From the NCBI RefSeq assembly GCF_014529705.1, contig NZ_JAANIH010000033.1, forward strand, positions 28,075 through 92,074: a stretch of 64,000 bases of DNA. The letters are read 5' to 3'. The notes under the pieces were generated by a model. It was given only the letters and a program-made list of their open reading frames with translations. It made no database searches and was not told the DNA's origin. The stretch comes from Bradyrhizobium campsiandrae. GTDB taxonomy: Bacteria > Pseudomonadota > Alphaproteobacteria > Rhizobiales > Xanthobacteraceae. A program made the translations under genes and the position numbers. Below are positions 23,294 through 30,547 of the stretch, one piece after another (within the stretch, counting starts at the first letter, position 1; each line of letters starts with the position of its first letter).

Positions 23294-24036
23294 TGCATTT
23301 GCTGACCAGCCCCGAGGCCTGGGCCGCGTTGCTCACTTTGACGTCGCTCGAGATCGTGCTCGGCATCGACAACGTCATCTTCCTGTCGGTGATCGTCTCG
23401 CGCATTCCCGAGCAGCAGGCCCATCGTGCCCGCCAGATCGGGCTGGCGCTGGCACTGGTCTTCCGCATCATCCTGCTCAGCCTGCTGGTCTGGCTGATCG
23501 GCCTGACCGCGCCGGTGTTCTCAGCTGCAGGCTACGATTTCTCCTGGCGCGACCTCATCCTGATTGGCGGCGGCCTGTTCCTGATCGCCAAGGCGACGCA
23601 CGAGATCCACGCCGAGGTCGAAGCCGATGACGGCGAGGGCAAGCAGGACACCGGCGGCAGCGCCTTCTTCTGGGTGATCCTCCAGATCGTGGTGGTCGAC
23701 ATCGTGTTCTCGCTGGACTCGATCATCACCGCGATCGGCATGGCGCAGGACATCGAGATCATGATCGCGGCGGTCGTGATCGCCTGCCTGATCATGTACA
23801 TTTCGTCGGGACCCGTGGCGCGATTCGTCGCAGAGCATCCAACCACCAAGATGCTGGCGCTGGCATTCCTGGTGCTGATCGGCGTCGCCCTGGTCGCGGA
23901 CGGATTCAAATTCCACATTCCGCGGGGCTACATCTATTTTGCGATTGCGTTCTCCGCGGCGGTCGAGTTCTTCAACGTGCTGGCCAAGCGCAATCGCAGC
24001 AAGCCGGCAAGCGGCCCGTCCAGCCGTTCCGACTGA
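23293..24036 (+). CDS. TerC family integral membrane protein
   Basis: The 247-residue protein has seven or more membrane spans and the TerC-family acidic membrane motifs: LTLTSLEIVLGIDNVIFLSVI in helix 1 and VVDIVFSLDSIITAIGMA in the middle, both carrying conserved aspartates. Some family members export Mn2+ or other cations. The start ATG 23293 overlaps the pcs stop. An earlier in-frame start would have to lie inside pcs. Confidence 0.9.
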   Translation: MHLLTSPEAWAALLTLTSLEIVLGIDNVIFLSVIVSRIPEQQAHRARQIGLALALVFRIILLSLLVWLIGLTAPVFSAAGYDFSWRDLILIGGGLFLIAKATHEIHAEVEADDGEGKQDTGGSAFFWVILQIVVVDIVFSLDSIITAIGMAQDIEIMIAAVVIACLIMYISSGPVARFVAEHPTTKMLALAFLVLIGVALVADGFKFHIPRGYIYFAIAFSAAVEFFNVLAKRNRSKPASGPSSRSD

Positions 24037-24096
24037 TCGAGTTGACAAGGCGGGCGCTATGTCTTTCGCTTCGCCTGAGGAAGAGGAGGTCAGGTG

Positions 24097-25071
24097 ATGA
24101 CCAAAGCCGTGCGCGTGCACAAGGTCGGGGGCCCGGAGGCCCTGGTCTATGAGAGCGTCGAGGTGCCCCCGCCAGGCCCCGGCGAGGTGCGCATTCGCCA
24201 GCATGCGGTCGGCCTGAACTTCATCGACGTGTACTATCGCACCGGTCTCTACAAGGCGCCGGGGCTGCCCTTCATCGCCGGCAACGAGGCCTCCGGCGAG
24301 GTCGTTGCCGTGGGACCGGGCGTGACGCATTTCCATCCCGGCGATCGTGTCGCCTATTACCACAATCTCGGCGCGTATACGGGCGAGCGCAACATCCCCT
24401 GGGAGAAGCTGGTCAAGCTGCCCGACCACATCACCCACGAGCAGGGCGCCGTGCTGATGCTCAAGGGCCTGACCGTCTGGTACCTGCTGCACAAGACCTT
24501 CAAGGTCGAGCCGCATCACCGCGTGCTGATCCATGCCGCGGCCGGCGGCATTGGCCTTCTGGCCTGCCAATGGGCGCGGGCGCTCGGCGCGCATGTCATC
24601 GGCACCGTCGGTTCGCGCGAGAAGGCCGAGCTTGCCGAGGCCAATGGCTGCGACCACGTCATCCTGTACAATGAAGAAGACTTCGTCGCGCGGGTGAAGC
24701 AGATCAGCCGCAACGAGGGCTGCGATGTGGTTTACGACGGCGTCGGCAAGGCGACGTTCCCGGGCTCGCTGTCCTGCCTGAAGCCGCGCGGCATGTTCGT
24801 CTCGTTCGGCAATGCCTCAGGGCCCGTGCCGCCGTTCTCGATCGCCGAGCTCAACAATCACGGCTCGCTGTTTGCGACGCGGCCCAAGCTCAACGACTAT
24901 ATCGGCACGCGCAAGGAGCTGCTGGAAGGCGCCGACACGCTGTTCGCCGCCGTCATCAACGGCAAGCTGCACGTGCCGATCAATCACGCCTATGCGCTGA
25001 AGGATGCCGCCAAGGCGCATATCGACCTCGAAAGCCGCAAGACCACGGGCGCGTCGATCTTGAAGCCGTGA
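24097..25071 (+). CDS. Quinone oxidoreductase, zeta-crystallin type (NADPH-dependent)
   Basis: The 324-residue protein is a zinc-free medium-chain dehydrogenase/reductase: VGLNFIDVYYRTGLYKAPGLPFI, GNEASGEVVAVGPGV, the NADPH-binding HAAAGGIGLLACQWARALGA and CDVVYDGVGKATF. It fits the Qor family that reduces quinones. ATG 24097 is preferred to GTG 24094 because AGAGGAGGT (24082-24090) is then better spaced. A perfect inverted repeat lies just after the stop. Confidence 0.9.
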   Translation: MTKAVRVHKVGGPEALVYESVEVPPPGPGEVRIRQHAVGLNFIDVYYRTGLYKAPGLPFIAGNEASGEVVAVGPGVTHFHPGDRVAYYHNLGAYTGERNIPWEKLVKLPDHITHEQGAVLMLKGLTVWYLLHKTFKVEPHHRVLIHAAAGGIGLLACQWARALGAHVIGTVGSREKAELAEANGCDHVILYNEEDFVARVKQISRNEGCDVVYDGVGKATFPGSLSCLKPRGMFVSFGNASGPVPPFSIAELNNHGSLFATRPKLNDYIGTRKELLEGADTLFAAVINGKLHVPINHAYALKDAAKAHIDLESRKTTGASILKP

Positions 25072-25088
25072 GTTGTTGCTTGATTGCG

Positions 25089-25114
25089 CCGCTGAAATGA
25101 TGCACTTTCAGCGG
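25089..25114. repeat. Perfect 9-bp inverted repeat after qor
   Basis: CCGCTGAAA (25089-25097) and TTTCAGCGG (25106-25114) flank an 8 nt spacer. No T-run follows, so it is not a standard terminator. It lies just upstream of the metG leader ORF and could be an operator at the metG promoter or part of the leader RNA. Confidence 0.6.
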
Positions 25115-25119
25115 TAGAG

Positions 25120-25203
25120 GTGATCGCAGTGAACCTTGCCATTGCACGAGTGCTCAATCGAATGCCCCGGCCCGACCGCAAGGAGGTTTGCCGGAGGGGA
25201 TAG
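25120..25203 (+). CDS. Putative leader peptide upstream of the metG paralogue (27 aa)
   Basis: A GTG at 25120 (or GTG 25129, which has AGG 8 nt upstream) opens a short frame reading MIAVNLAIARVLNRMPRPDR then KEVCRRG, stopping at TAG 25201-25203. It contains one internal Met codon (25162) and six Arg codons. Its last codons overlap the 5' arm of a potential antiterminator (25191-25199), so a ribosome finishing the ORF would cover that arm. This geometry, not the peptide sequence, is the reason for calling it. Expression is unproven. Confidence 0.4.
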   Translation: MIAVNLAIARVLNRMPRPDRKEVCRRG

Positions 25204-25268
25204 CGCGCGTCCGGCGCGTTGCATGTGAGCTGAATTCAGCCCTTCCGGTTCATGCGGGAGGGCTTTTT
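25191..25268 (+). promoter_or_regulatory. Candidate transcription attenuator upstream of metG
   Basis: A Rho-independent terminator is formed by AGCCCTTCCG (25238-25247) pairing with CGGGAGGGCT (25255-25264), with a run of five T at 25264-25268. Its 5' arm can instead pair with CCGGAGGGG (25191-25199): nine consecutive pairs with CCCTTCCGG at 25240-25248, one of them G-U. The two structures exclude each other. The terminator ends 45 bp before the metG ATG, so it must act on metG itself rather than on qor. Confidence 0.65.
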
Positions 25269-25313
25269 GATTCCAACGGATTCAGCGCTTTTCAATGCGA
25301 AAGGGCGCTCCCC

Positions 25314-26996
25314 ATGACCAGAATTCTCATCACCAGTGCTTTGCCTTATGTTAACGGCGTCAAACATCTCGGCAATCTGATCGGTTCGCTGCTTCCTGCC
25401 GACGTGCATGCCCGGTTCAGACGACAGCTCGGCGACGACGTGTTGTTCATCTGTGCCACCGACGAGCACGGCACGCCGGCCGAACTCGGTGCGCTGAAGG
25501 CGGGCGAGGAGGTCGGCGAATTTTGCGCGCGGCAGCACGCCATCCAGGCCGACATCTATCGCCGCTTCGGCCTGTCCTTCGACCATTTTGGCCGAACCTC
25601 GTCGTCGCAGAATGCCGCGCTGACACAGCATTTCTATCGGCGGCTCGATGCGGCCGGACTGATCGACGAGCGCGAATTGCGGCAGGTGTGGTCGCCAGCC
25701 GACCAGCGATTTCTGCCCGACCGCTACGTGCTGGGGACCTGTCCGCATTGCGGGTACGGTGAGGCAAGGGGCGATCAGTGCGACGGCTGCGGAACGCTGC
25801 TCGATCCCGATGAGTTGGTCACGCCGCGCTCGGCCCTCTCGGGTGATACCGCGCTCGAGATCCGTCCGACACGGCATTTGTTCCTGCGGCAGTCTCGTCT
25901 GGTCGAGACGCTGCGGAGTTGGATCGACAAACGCAACGGCTGGCCGCCCTTCGTGGTATCGACGGCAAAAGGTTGGCTGACCGCCGAATTGAGGGATCGC
26001 TGCATCACCCGCGATCTGGCCTGGGGGATTCCGGTTCCCCGCGCGGGCTTCGAGAGCAAGGTGTTCTACGTCTGGTTCGATGCGCCGATCGGCTACATCG
26101 CCGCCACGCAGGAATGGGCCGAATGTGCGTCCGGCCGCGATTGGCAATCTTGGTGGCGCCAGGCCGATGACGTCAGGTACGTCCAGTTTCTCGGCAAGGA
26201 CAACGTGCCGTTCCATGCCGTCAGCTTTCCGGCGACGCTGCTCGGATCGGGCGAGCCCTGGAAGACGGTCGATGTCATCAAGGGCTTTCACTGGCTCACA
26301 CACGAGGGCGGGAAATTCTCGACCAGCGGGCAGCGTGGCGTGTTTACCGATGCGGCTCTCGAAGAGCTGCCGGCGGACCTTTGGCGCTGGTGGTTGATCG
26401 CCAACGCGCCGGAGAGTGCCGATACGGATTTTTCCGTGCCGCGCTTCGTCGCCGAGGTGAACAAGGACCTTGCCGATGTCTTCGGCAATCTCGCCAACCG
26501 TATCATCAGCTTTGCGCATAGCGTCTTCGACGGGTGCATTCCAGATGGCGGCACGCCGATCGGGCAGGAGGCTGGGCTGGCAGCCGAGCTCGACCAGCGC
26601 ATCGCCACGTTGCGTCGTCACCACGAAGCGCTGGAGTTTCGTGCGGCGGCGTCGGAGACGCGCGCGATCTGGAGTGCGGCAAATGCGTATCTCCAGCAGG
26701 CTGCGCCCTGGACCGCAATCAAATCCGATCGTGCCAGGGCCGCCGTTGTGACGCGGACCGGCCTCAATCTTGTGCGTTTGTCTGCGGTTCTTGCCTGGAG
26801 CATCATCCCGGAACTGTCGGACAAAGTCCTGGATGCATTCGGCGACGGCGGCGTCATCCCGCGTTGGCCGACAGAGCGGTGCCGCGAACAACTTGATCGG
26901 GATGCCGGCCATCCGGTCAAACGGCTCGCACCGATCGTTGCGAAGATTGGCCCCGACAAGGCTGCGCATCTTGTGCAACGTTTCGGCCCGGCATGA
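25314..26996 (+). CDS. metG: Methionyl-tRNA synthetase, eukaryal/archaeal-like paralogue
   Basis: The enzyme charges tRNA-Met with methionine. The 560-residue chain has HLGN (residues 18-21, HIGH motif), CATDEHGTP, a four-Cys zinc knuckle (CPHCGYGEARGDQCDGCG, about 143-160), KVFYVWFDAPIGY, FLGKDNVPFHAV and KFSTS at 334-338 in place of KMSKS, within GGKFSTSGQRGVF. The last motif and the HLGN context resemble archaeal and eukaryotic cytosolic enzymes more than the usual alphaproteobacterial MetRS. No C-terminal EMAP-like domain is present. This suggests a second, probably acquired MetRS; such types can tolerate MetRS inhibitors in other bacteria. ATG 25314 starts the conserved core. An attenuator precedes it. 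Confidence 0.9.
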   Translation: MTRILITSALPYVNGVKHLGNLIGSLLPADVHARFRRQLGDDVLFICATDEHGTPAELGALKAGEEVGEFCARQHAIQADIYRRFGLSFDHFGRTSSSQNAALTQHFYRRLDAAGLIDERELRQVWSPADQRFLPDRYVLGTCPHCGYGEARGDQCDGCGTLLDPDELVTPRSALSGDTALEIRPTRHLFLRQSRLVETLRSWIDKRNGWPPFVVSTAKGWLTAELRDRCITRDLAWGIPVPRAGFESKVFYVWFDAPIGYIAATQEWAECASGRDWQSWWRQADDVRYVQFLGKDNVPFHAVSFPATLLGSGEPWKTVDVIKGFHWLTHEGGKFSTSGQRGVFTDAALEELPADLWRWWLIANAPESADTDFSVPRFVAEVNKDLADVFGNLANRIISFAHSVFDGCIPDGGTPIGQEAGLAAELDQRIATLRRHHEALEFRAAASETRAIWSAANAYLQQAAPWTAIKSDRARAAVVTRTGLNLVRLSAVLAWSIIPELSDKVLDAFGDGGVIPRWPTERCREQLDRDAGHPVKRLAPIVAKIGPDKAAHLVQRFGPA

Positions 26997-27045
26997 CCAG
27001 AGGTGGCGTGACGGTGCTTTATTCCGCCACGCCACCTCGCGAACG

Positions 27046-28236
27046 TTACGCCACCCGTCGTGCCGCGCCGGCCTTGGTCAGGATCGCGTCGAGACAGCCG
27101 ATCATCTCCGCGATCTCTGCCTTCGTGACGTTCAGGGCCGGCATGAAGCGAAGCGTGTCGAGCTGCGGCGCGTTCAGCAGCACGCCGGCCTCGAAGGCCT
27201 GCGCGACGATCCCCGGTGCGATCGGCAGCTTGAGGTCGAGCGCGAGCAACAGGCCGCGGCCGCGCACGCCGCCGAGGCCGTGCCGCACCGAGACTTTTTG
27301 CAGCTCGCTTTCGAGCAGCAGCCCGGTCTCCACCACCTGCTTCAGGAACTGCGGCTTGCCGACCTCATCGAGCACCGCAAGGCCGGCTGCGCACATCACC
27401 GGGTTGCCGTTGAAGGTGCCGCCCTGGTCGCCGTGCTCGAAGCAGGAGGCGCGTTCGGTCGCAAGCAGGGCGGCGAGCGGCACGCCGCCGCCGATGCCCT
27501 TGCCGAGCGTCATGATATCGGGGGCGATGCCGGTGTGCTCGTAGTGGAAGAGTTTTCCGGTTCGGCCCATGCCGGTCTGGATCTCGTCGAAGATGAGCAG
27601 CAGGCCGTGCTTCTCGGTCAGCGCGCGCAGCTCCCGCAGGAACTGGTCGGTCGCTGGCCACACGCCGGATTCGCTCTGGATCGGCTCCAGCATCACCGCG
27701 ACGGTGTTGCCGTTGATCAGCTGCTCCACCGAAGCAAGGTCGTTGAGCCTGGCCTTCTTGAAGCCCGATACTTTCGGCTCGAACAGTGGTTCGAACGCTT
27801 TCTTGCCCGAGGCCGACATCGTCGCCAGCGTCCTGCCGTGGAAGCCGCCTTCGAAGCTGATGATTTCGAACGCGCCGCCCTTGTGCAGGCTGCCATATTT
27901 GCGCGCGAGCTTGATCGCGCCTTCATTGGCTTCCGCACCCGAATTGGCAAAGAACACCTGGTCGAAGGCGCTGGTCTCGACCAGCGACTGCGCGAGCTTG
28001 AGGCTCGGTTCGTTGTAGAAGGCCGGGCTCGGCGTCAGCAGCCGCTTGGCCTGCGCCGCCAATGCCTCGGCCACCGCTGGCGGCGAATGGCCGAGGCAGT
28101 TGACGGCCCAGCCTTGCACGAAGTCGAGATAGCGCTTGCGGCTATCGTCCCAGAGGTACGAGCCGGCGCCGCGGACGAACACGGCCTTGGGCCGTGCGGT
28201 GATGTCCATCAGCGCGTCATACGGATGCGTCGTCAT
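27046..28236 (-). CDS. argD: Acetylornithine aminotransferase-type class III transaminase
   Basis: ArgD transfers an amino group to N-acetylglutamate semialdehyde in arginine synthesis, using PLP. The 396-residue protein has GWAVNCLGHSPPAV, FFANSGAEANEGAIKLARKY, SFEGGFHGRT, LIFDEIQTGMGRTG and the PLP-lysine motif MTLGKGIGGGVPLAA, all standard for the family. Class III paralogues can use other substrates, but an Arg-rich leader ORF and terminator directly upstream favour an arginine-regulated gene. ATG 28236 has AGAGGAG 7 nt upstream. It converges with metG. Confidence 0.85.
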   Translation of the reverse strand: MTTHPYDALMDITARPKAVFVRGAGSYLWDDSRKRYLDFVQGWAVNCLGHSPPAVAEALAAQAKRLLTPSPAFYNEPSLKLAQSLVETSAFDQVFFANSGAEANEGAIKLARKYGSLHKGGAFEIISFEGGFHGRTLATMSASGKKAFEPLFEPKVSGFKKARLNDLASVEQLINGNTVAVMLEPIQSESGVWPATDQFLRELRALTEKHGLLLIFDEIQTGMGRTGKLFHYEHTGIAPDIMTLGKGIGGGVPLAALLATERASCFEHGDQGGTFNGNPVMCAAGLAVLDEVGKPQFLKQVVETGLLLESELQKVSVRHGLGGVRGRGLLLALDLKLPIAPGIVAQAFEAGVLLNAPQLDTLRFMPALNVTKAEIAEMIGCLDAILTKAGAARRVA

Positions 28237-28294
28237 GTCGAACTCCTCTTGGGGTGGCGAAGATCTCGGGGCGAAAAAGGGACGCGAAAAGCAA

Positions 28295-28323
28295 GAAGGC
28301 CGCACTTTGCGGGTGCGGCCTTC
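28295..28323 (-). terminator. Terminator hairpin in the argD leader (candidate attenuator)
   Basis: Read on the minus strand, GAAGGCCGCAC and GTGCGGCCTTC form an 11-bp perfect stem with a 7-nt loop, followed by TTGCTTTT. It lies 58 bp upstream of the argD ATG and downstream of the Arg-rich leader ORF. Part of its 5' arm (plus coordinates 28311-28320) can also pair imperfectly with GGGTTGCGCC inside the leader ORF (28369-28378), giving a possible antiterminator. Confidence 0.75.
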
Positions 28324-28348
28324 TCGAAAACTGGCTGAATTCAGTGCT

Positions 28349-28438
28349 TCAGCGGCGTCGTCGGACATGGCGCAACCCATCATCGTCGCGGGAGCGACGA
28401 CGCATGGCCTGGCGCAGATGGGTCCGAGTCTTGATCAT
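28349..28438 (-). CDS. Arginine-rich leader peptide of argD (29 aa)
   Basis: The ORF reads MIKTRTHLRQAMRRRSRDDD then GLRHVRRRR and contains 11 arginines in 29 codons, including an RRR run at 13-15 and RRRR just before the stop. It ends 25 nt before the terminator hairpin. This is the standard layout of a ribosome-dependent attenuator, here for arginine. There is no Shine-Dalgarno sequence, but the candidate promoter would start transcription only a few bases upstream of the ATG, so the leader may be translated as a leaderless message. I recall similar leaderless attenuator ORFs for trp leaders in rhizobia. Confidence 0.65.
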   Translation of the reverse strand: MIKTRTHLRQAMRRRSRDDDGLRHVRRRR

Positions 28439-28447
28439 GGGGCGCGT

Positions 28448-28476
28448 CGGTACAGCCGAAGGGCGGGGTTTGTCAA
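28448..28476 (-). promoter_or_regulatory. Candidate promoter of the argD leader
   Basis: On the minus strand a perfect TTGACA (plus coordinates 28471-28476, within CTTGACA as favoured by alphaproteobacterial sigma-70) is followed after 17 nt by GTACCG, a weak -10. Transcription would begin near 28440, almost at the leader ATG (28438). Confidence 0.5.
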
Positions 28477-28514
28477 GCGGATGTTTCCCCGAATGCCCGC
28501 CGAGCGTGCATCGA

Positions 28515-29159
28515 TCAGGCGGAATGAGCCGCTTCCTCTGCCTCCTCCTCGCCCCAGTCCGCGCCCGCAATCGACGTGTCGATGAACTCGCCGCGCAGCA
28601 GCTTGAGCGGTGAATTCCAATACAGTGCGATGTTGTGGAAGGGATCGGTCAGCACCTTGAAGACCCAGACGAGGCCGGTCGTGACGCCGCGCGTGGCGAA
28701 CAGCTGGATCATCCGCGCCAGCCCGCCGCCGATGCCGATCGCGAGCCAGAGCGCACCGACGTGGCGGATGAAGTCGATGCGGTCGGCCGGTGGGGCAAAC
28801 AGGCCGAACAGCGTCGGATACACATAGAGCGCGATCGGCGCACTGCCCCAGACCAGCAGCAGAATGATCTTGCGGGTCTGGTTATAGCCGACCTTGACCG
28901 CTTCCTTATACTCGTTGCTGACGTCGTTGACGGCGTCGTAGCCGTTCGGCTCGAAGAAGAAATGCCCGGTCTGCCGCGTCAGCATCGCGAGCCAGCCGAC
29001 CAATCCGGCCAGCGCAGGGTCTTTGAACAGCAGCGCATAGCAGGCGAGGAAGATGATCGCGCTGATCAGGTGCAGCGTCTGGTTGACGGTGCTCTGGTGG
29101 TAGAAGCGGTAGTCGTCGAAGCGTTGCGTGCGCAGCATGTCCGAGAGGCGGCTCATCAT
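28515..29159 (-). CDS. Mpo1/DUF962-like membrane protein
   Basis: The 214-residue protein has four or so membrane spans and a histidine pattern like the DUF962/Mpo1 group: FYHQSTVNQTLHLISAIIFL near the N-terminus and RQTGHFFFEPNGYDAVND after the second helix. Yeast Mpo1 is an Fe-dependent dioxygenase in fatty-acid alpha-oxidation; whether this bacterial relative acts on lipids is inference. Two adjacent ATGs (29159, 29156) follow GAGGAAC. The C-terminus is acidic. It is the gene immediately upstream of the argD leader on the same strand. Confidence 0.6.
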   Translation of the reverse strand: MMSRLSDMLRTQRFDDYRFYHQSTVNQTLHLISAIIFLACYALLFKDPALAGLVGWLAMLTRQTGHFFFEPNGYDAVNDVSNEYKEAVKVGYNQTRKIILLLVWGSAPIALYVYPTLFGLFAPPADRIDFIRHVGALWLAIGIGGGLARMIQLFATRGVTTGLVWVFKVLTDPFHNIALYWNSPLKLLRGEFIDTSIAGADWGEEEAEEAAHSA

Positions 29160-29266
29160 CGTTCCTCGTTCGCGTTGAAGGCGCGCGAGAATTAGGACGA
29201 GTCCGTGACCCCTGCGTGAATGCATTATAGTGTCACATTGCGCGCGCGTGACGCTGCTTGTGGCGG

Positions 29267-30424
29267 CTACTCGATGCCATACTGCGAAAACACCTCGGCA
29301 ATCCCGGCATTGATCGCCTTCGCGGCGGCGATGTCGCGTTCGGCGCCGGCGGCGTCGCCCTTCTTCCGTTTCGCAAGCCCGCGCCCATACAGCGAGCTGC
29401 CGAGCTCTGGCTTGGCACCCAGCGCGGCGTCATAGTCGGCAATCGCGGCATCGAGATTGCCGAGCTTGAGATAGGTGAGGGCGCGGCTGTCCAGCGTGTA
29501 GGGATCGTTCGGAGCCATCCGCAGCGACTGCTCGCAATCGTCCAGCGCCTCCTGCAGACGCCCGAGGATCGCGCGCGTCATGCAGCGCGAATTGAACGCT
29601 GCGGGATTGCTCGCATTGGCGTTGATGGCGCGATCGTAATCCTCGAGCGCCAGTGCATAATCTTGCGCATCGAAATACATGTTGGCGCGCGCGTAGAAAT
29701 CGCGGTCGTTGTATCGGCCGAGCTCGATCGACTTGGCGAAATCGGCCAGCGCGCGGTCCCGATCGCCGCGATCGCGGAAGATGCGCGCACGGTTGCCATA
29801 GGCGGGGCCATAGGTCGGATCGAGCTTGATCGACAGGTCGAGGTCGGCCAGCGCACGGTCGGTCTCCCCATGTTCGCGGTAAGCCGTCCCGCGGTTGAAG
29901 AGGGCAAGCGCGAATTTCGGATCGAGCTTGATCGCGCGATTGTAGTCCGCGAGCGCATGGGCGTAGTCGTTCTTGCCACTGTAGGAATTGCCGCGATTGT
30001 TGTAGTACCAGGCGTCATCGGGATCGAGCTTGATCGCGCGCGTGTAATCCATGATGGCGTGGTCGCGGTCGCCGAGATCGTCATAGACGATGCCGCGATT
30101 GAACCAGGCGGCGGCGTTGTCCGCATCGAGATCGATGGCGCGGTTGAGATCGGCCAGCGCGCGCTCGGTCTCGCCCTTGCGCCGGAACATCTCGCCGCGG
30201 TTCGCGAGCGCGACCGCATTCGACGGATTGGCCTGCAGCACCGCCGAGCAGCCGGCGATGCGCTGGTCCTCGCTGCCACCTTTGTCCTCGCTGTAGCACC
30301 ATTGGCGTGCTTGCGCGGCCGAGGGGGAGCGGGCGGTGGCGGGGGCGGACTGCGCGAGCAGCGCCATCACCAGGGCGGCTGCGGACAGCTTGAAGCAAAT
30401 TGCTGATGTTTCGTGGTGTTTCAT
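29267..30424 (-). CDS. Secreted TPR-repeat protein
   Basis: After a signal peptide (residues about 1-32, ending SAPATA) the 385-residue protein is made of about eight to nine tetratricopeptide units with the recurring pattern A-x-x-NRG-x-x-Y...G-x-x-D-x-A-x-x-D-Y-x-x-A-I-x-L-D-P. It probably serves as a periplasmic or envelope scaffold for protein contacts. Two cysteines lie before the repeats (WCYSEDKGGSEDQRIAGC). ATG 30424 was chosen because the signal peptide follows at once. Confidence 0.85.
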   Translation of the reverse strand: MKHHETSAICFKLSAAALVMALLAQSAPATARSPSAAQARQWCYSEDKGGSEDQRIAGCSAVLQANPSNAVALANRGEMFRRKGETERALADLNRAIDLDADNAAAWFNRGIVYDDLGDRDHAIMDYTRAIKLDPDDAWYYNNRGNSYSGKNDYAHALADYNRAIKLDPKFALALFNRGTAYREHGETDRALADLDLSIKLDPTYGPAYGNRARIFRDRGDRDRALADFAKSIELGRYNDRDFYARANMYFDAQDYALALEDYDRAINANASNPAAFNSRCMTRAILGRLQEALDDCEQSLRMAPNDPYTLDSRALTYLKLGNLDAAIADYDAALGAKPELGSSLYGRGLAKRKKGDAAGAERDIAAAKAINAGIAEVFSQYGIE

Positions 30425-30547
30425 GTGCCGGCCCAGCCGCAACCATTGCGCCTCTAGCGCGTTTGTGATCGAAGGACGCGAATTGGTTCGAACCGGCCGA
30501 CCGTCGGTTCAGACCAAAAGGGCGGGACCACCGAGATCGTTGCAGCC

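Noticed and set aside
25097..25117. Six-codon ORF MMHFQR as a methionine leader peptide
   Set aside because: It lies inside the 9-bp inverted repeat and ends about 75 nt before the antiterminator arm, too far to influence it in the usual way.
25188..25313. N-terminal extension of MetRS starting at TTG 25188
   Set aside because: It would translate through the terminator hairpin and has no MetRS-like sequence; the conserved core begins at ATG 25314 (MTRILITSALPY).
30480..30520. tRNA-like GGTTCGAACC sequence
   Set aside because: The flanking sequence does not fold into a cloverleaf and no acceptor stem or anticodon arm is visible.
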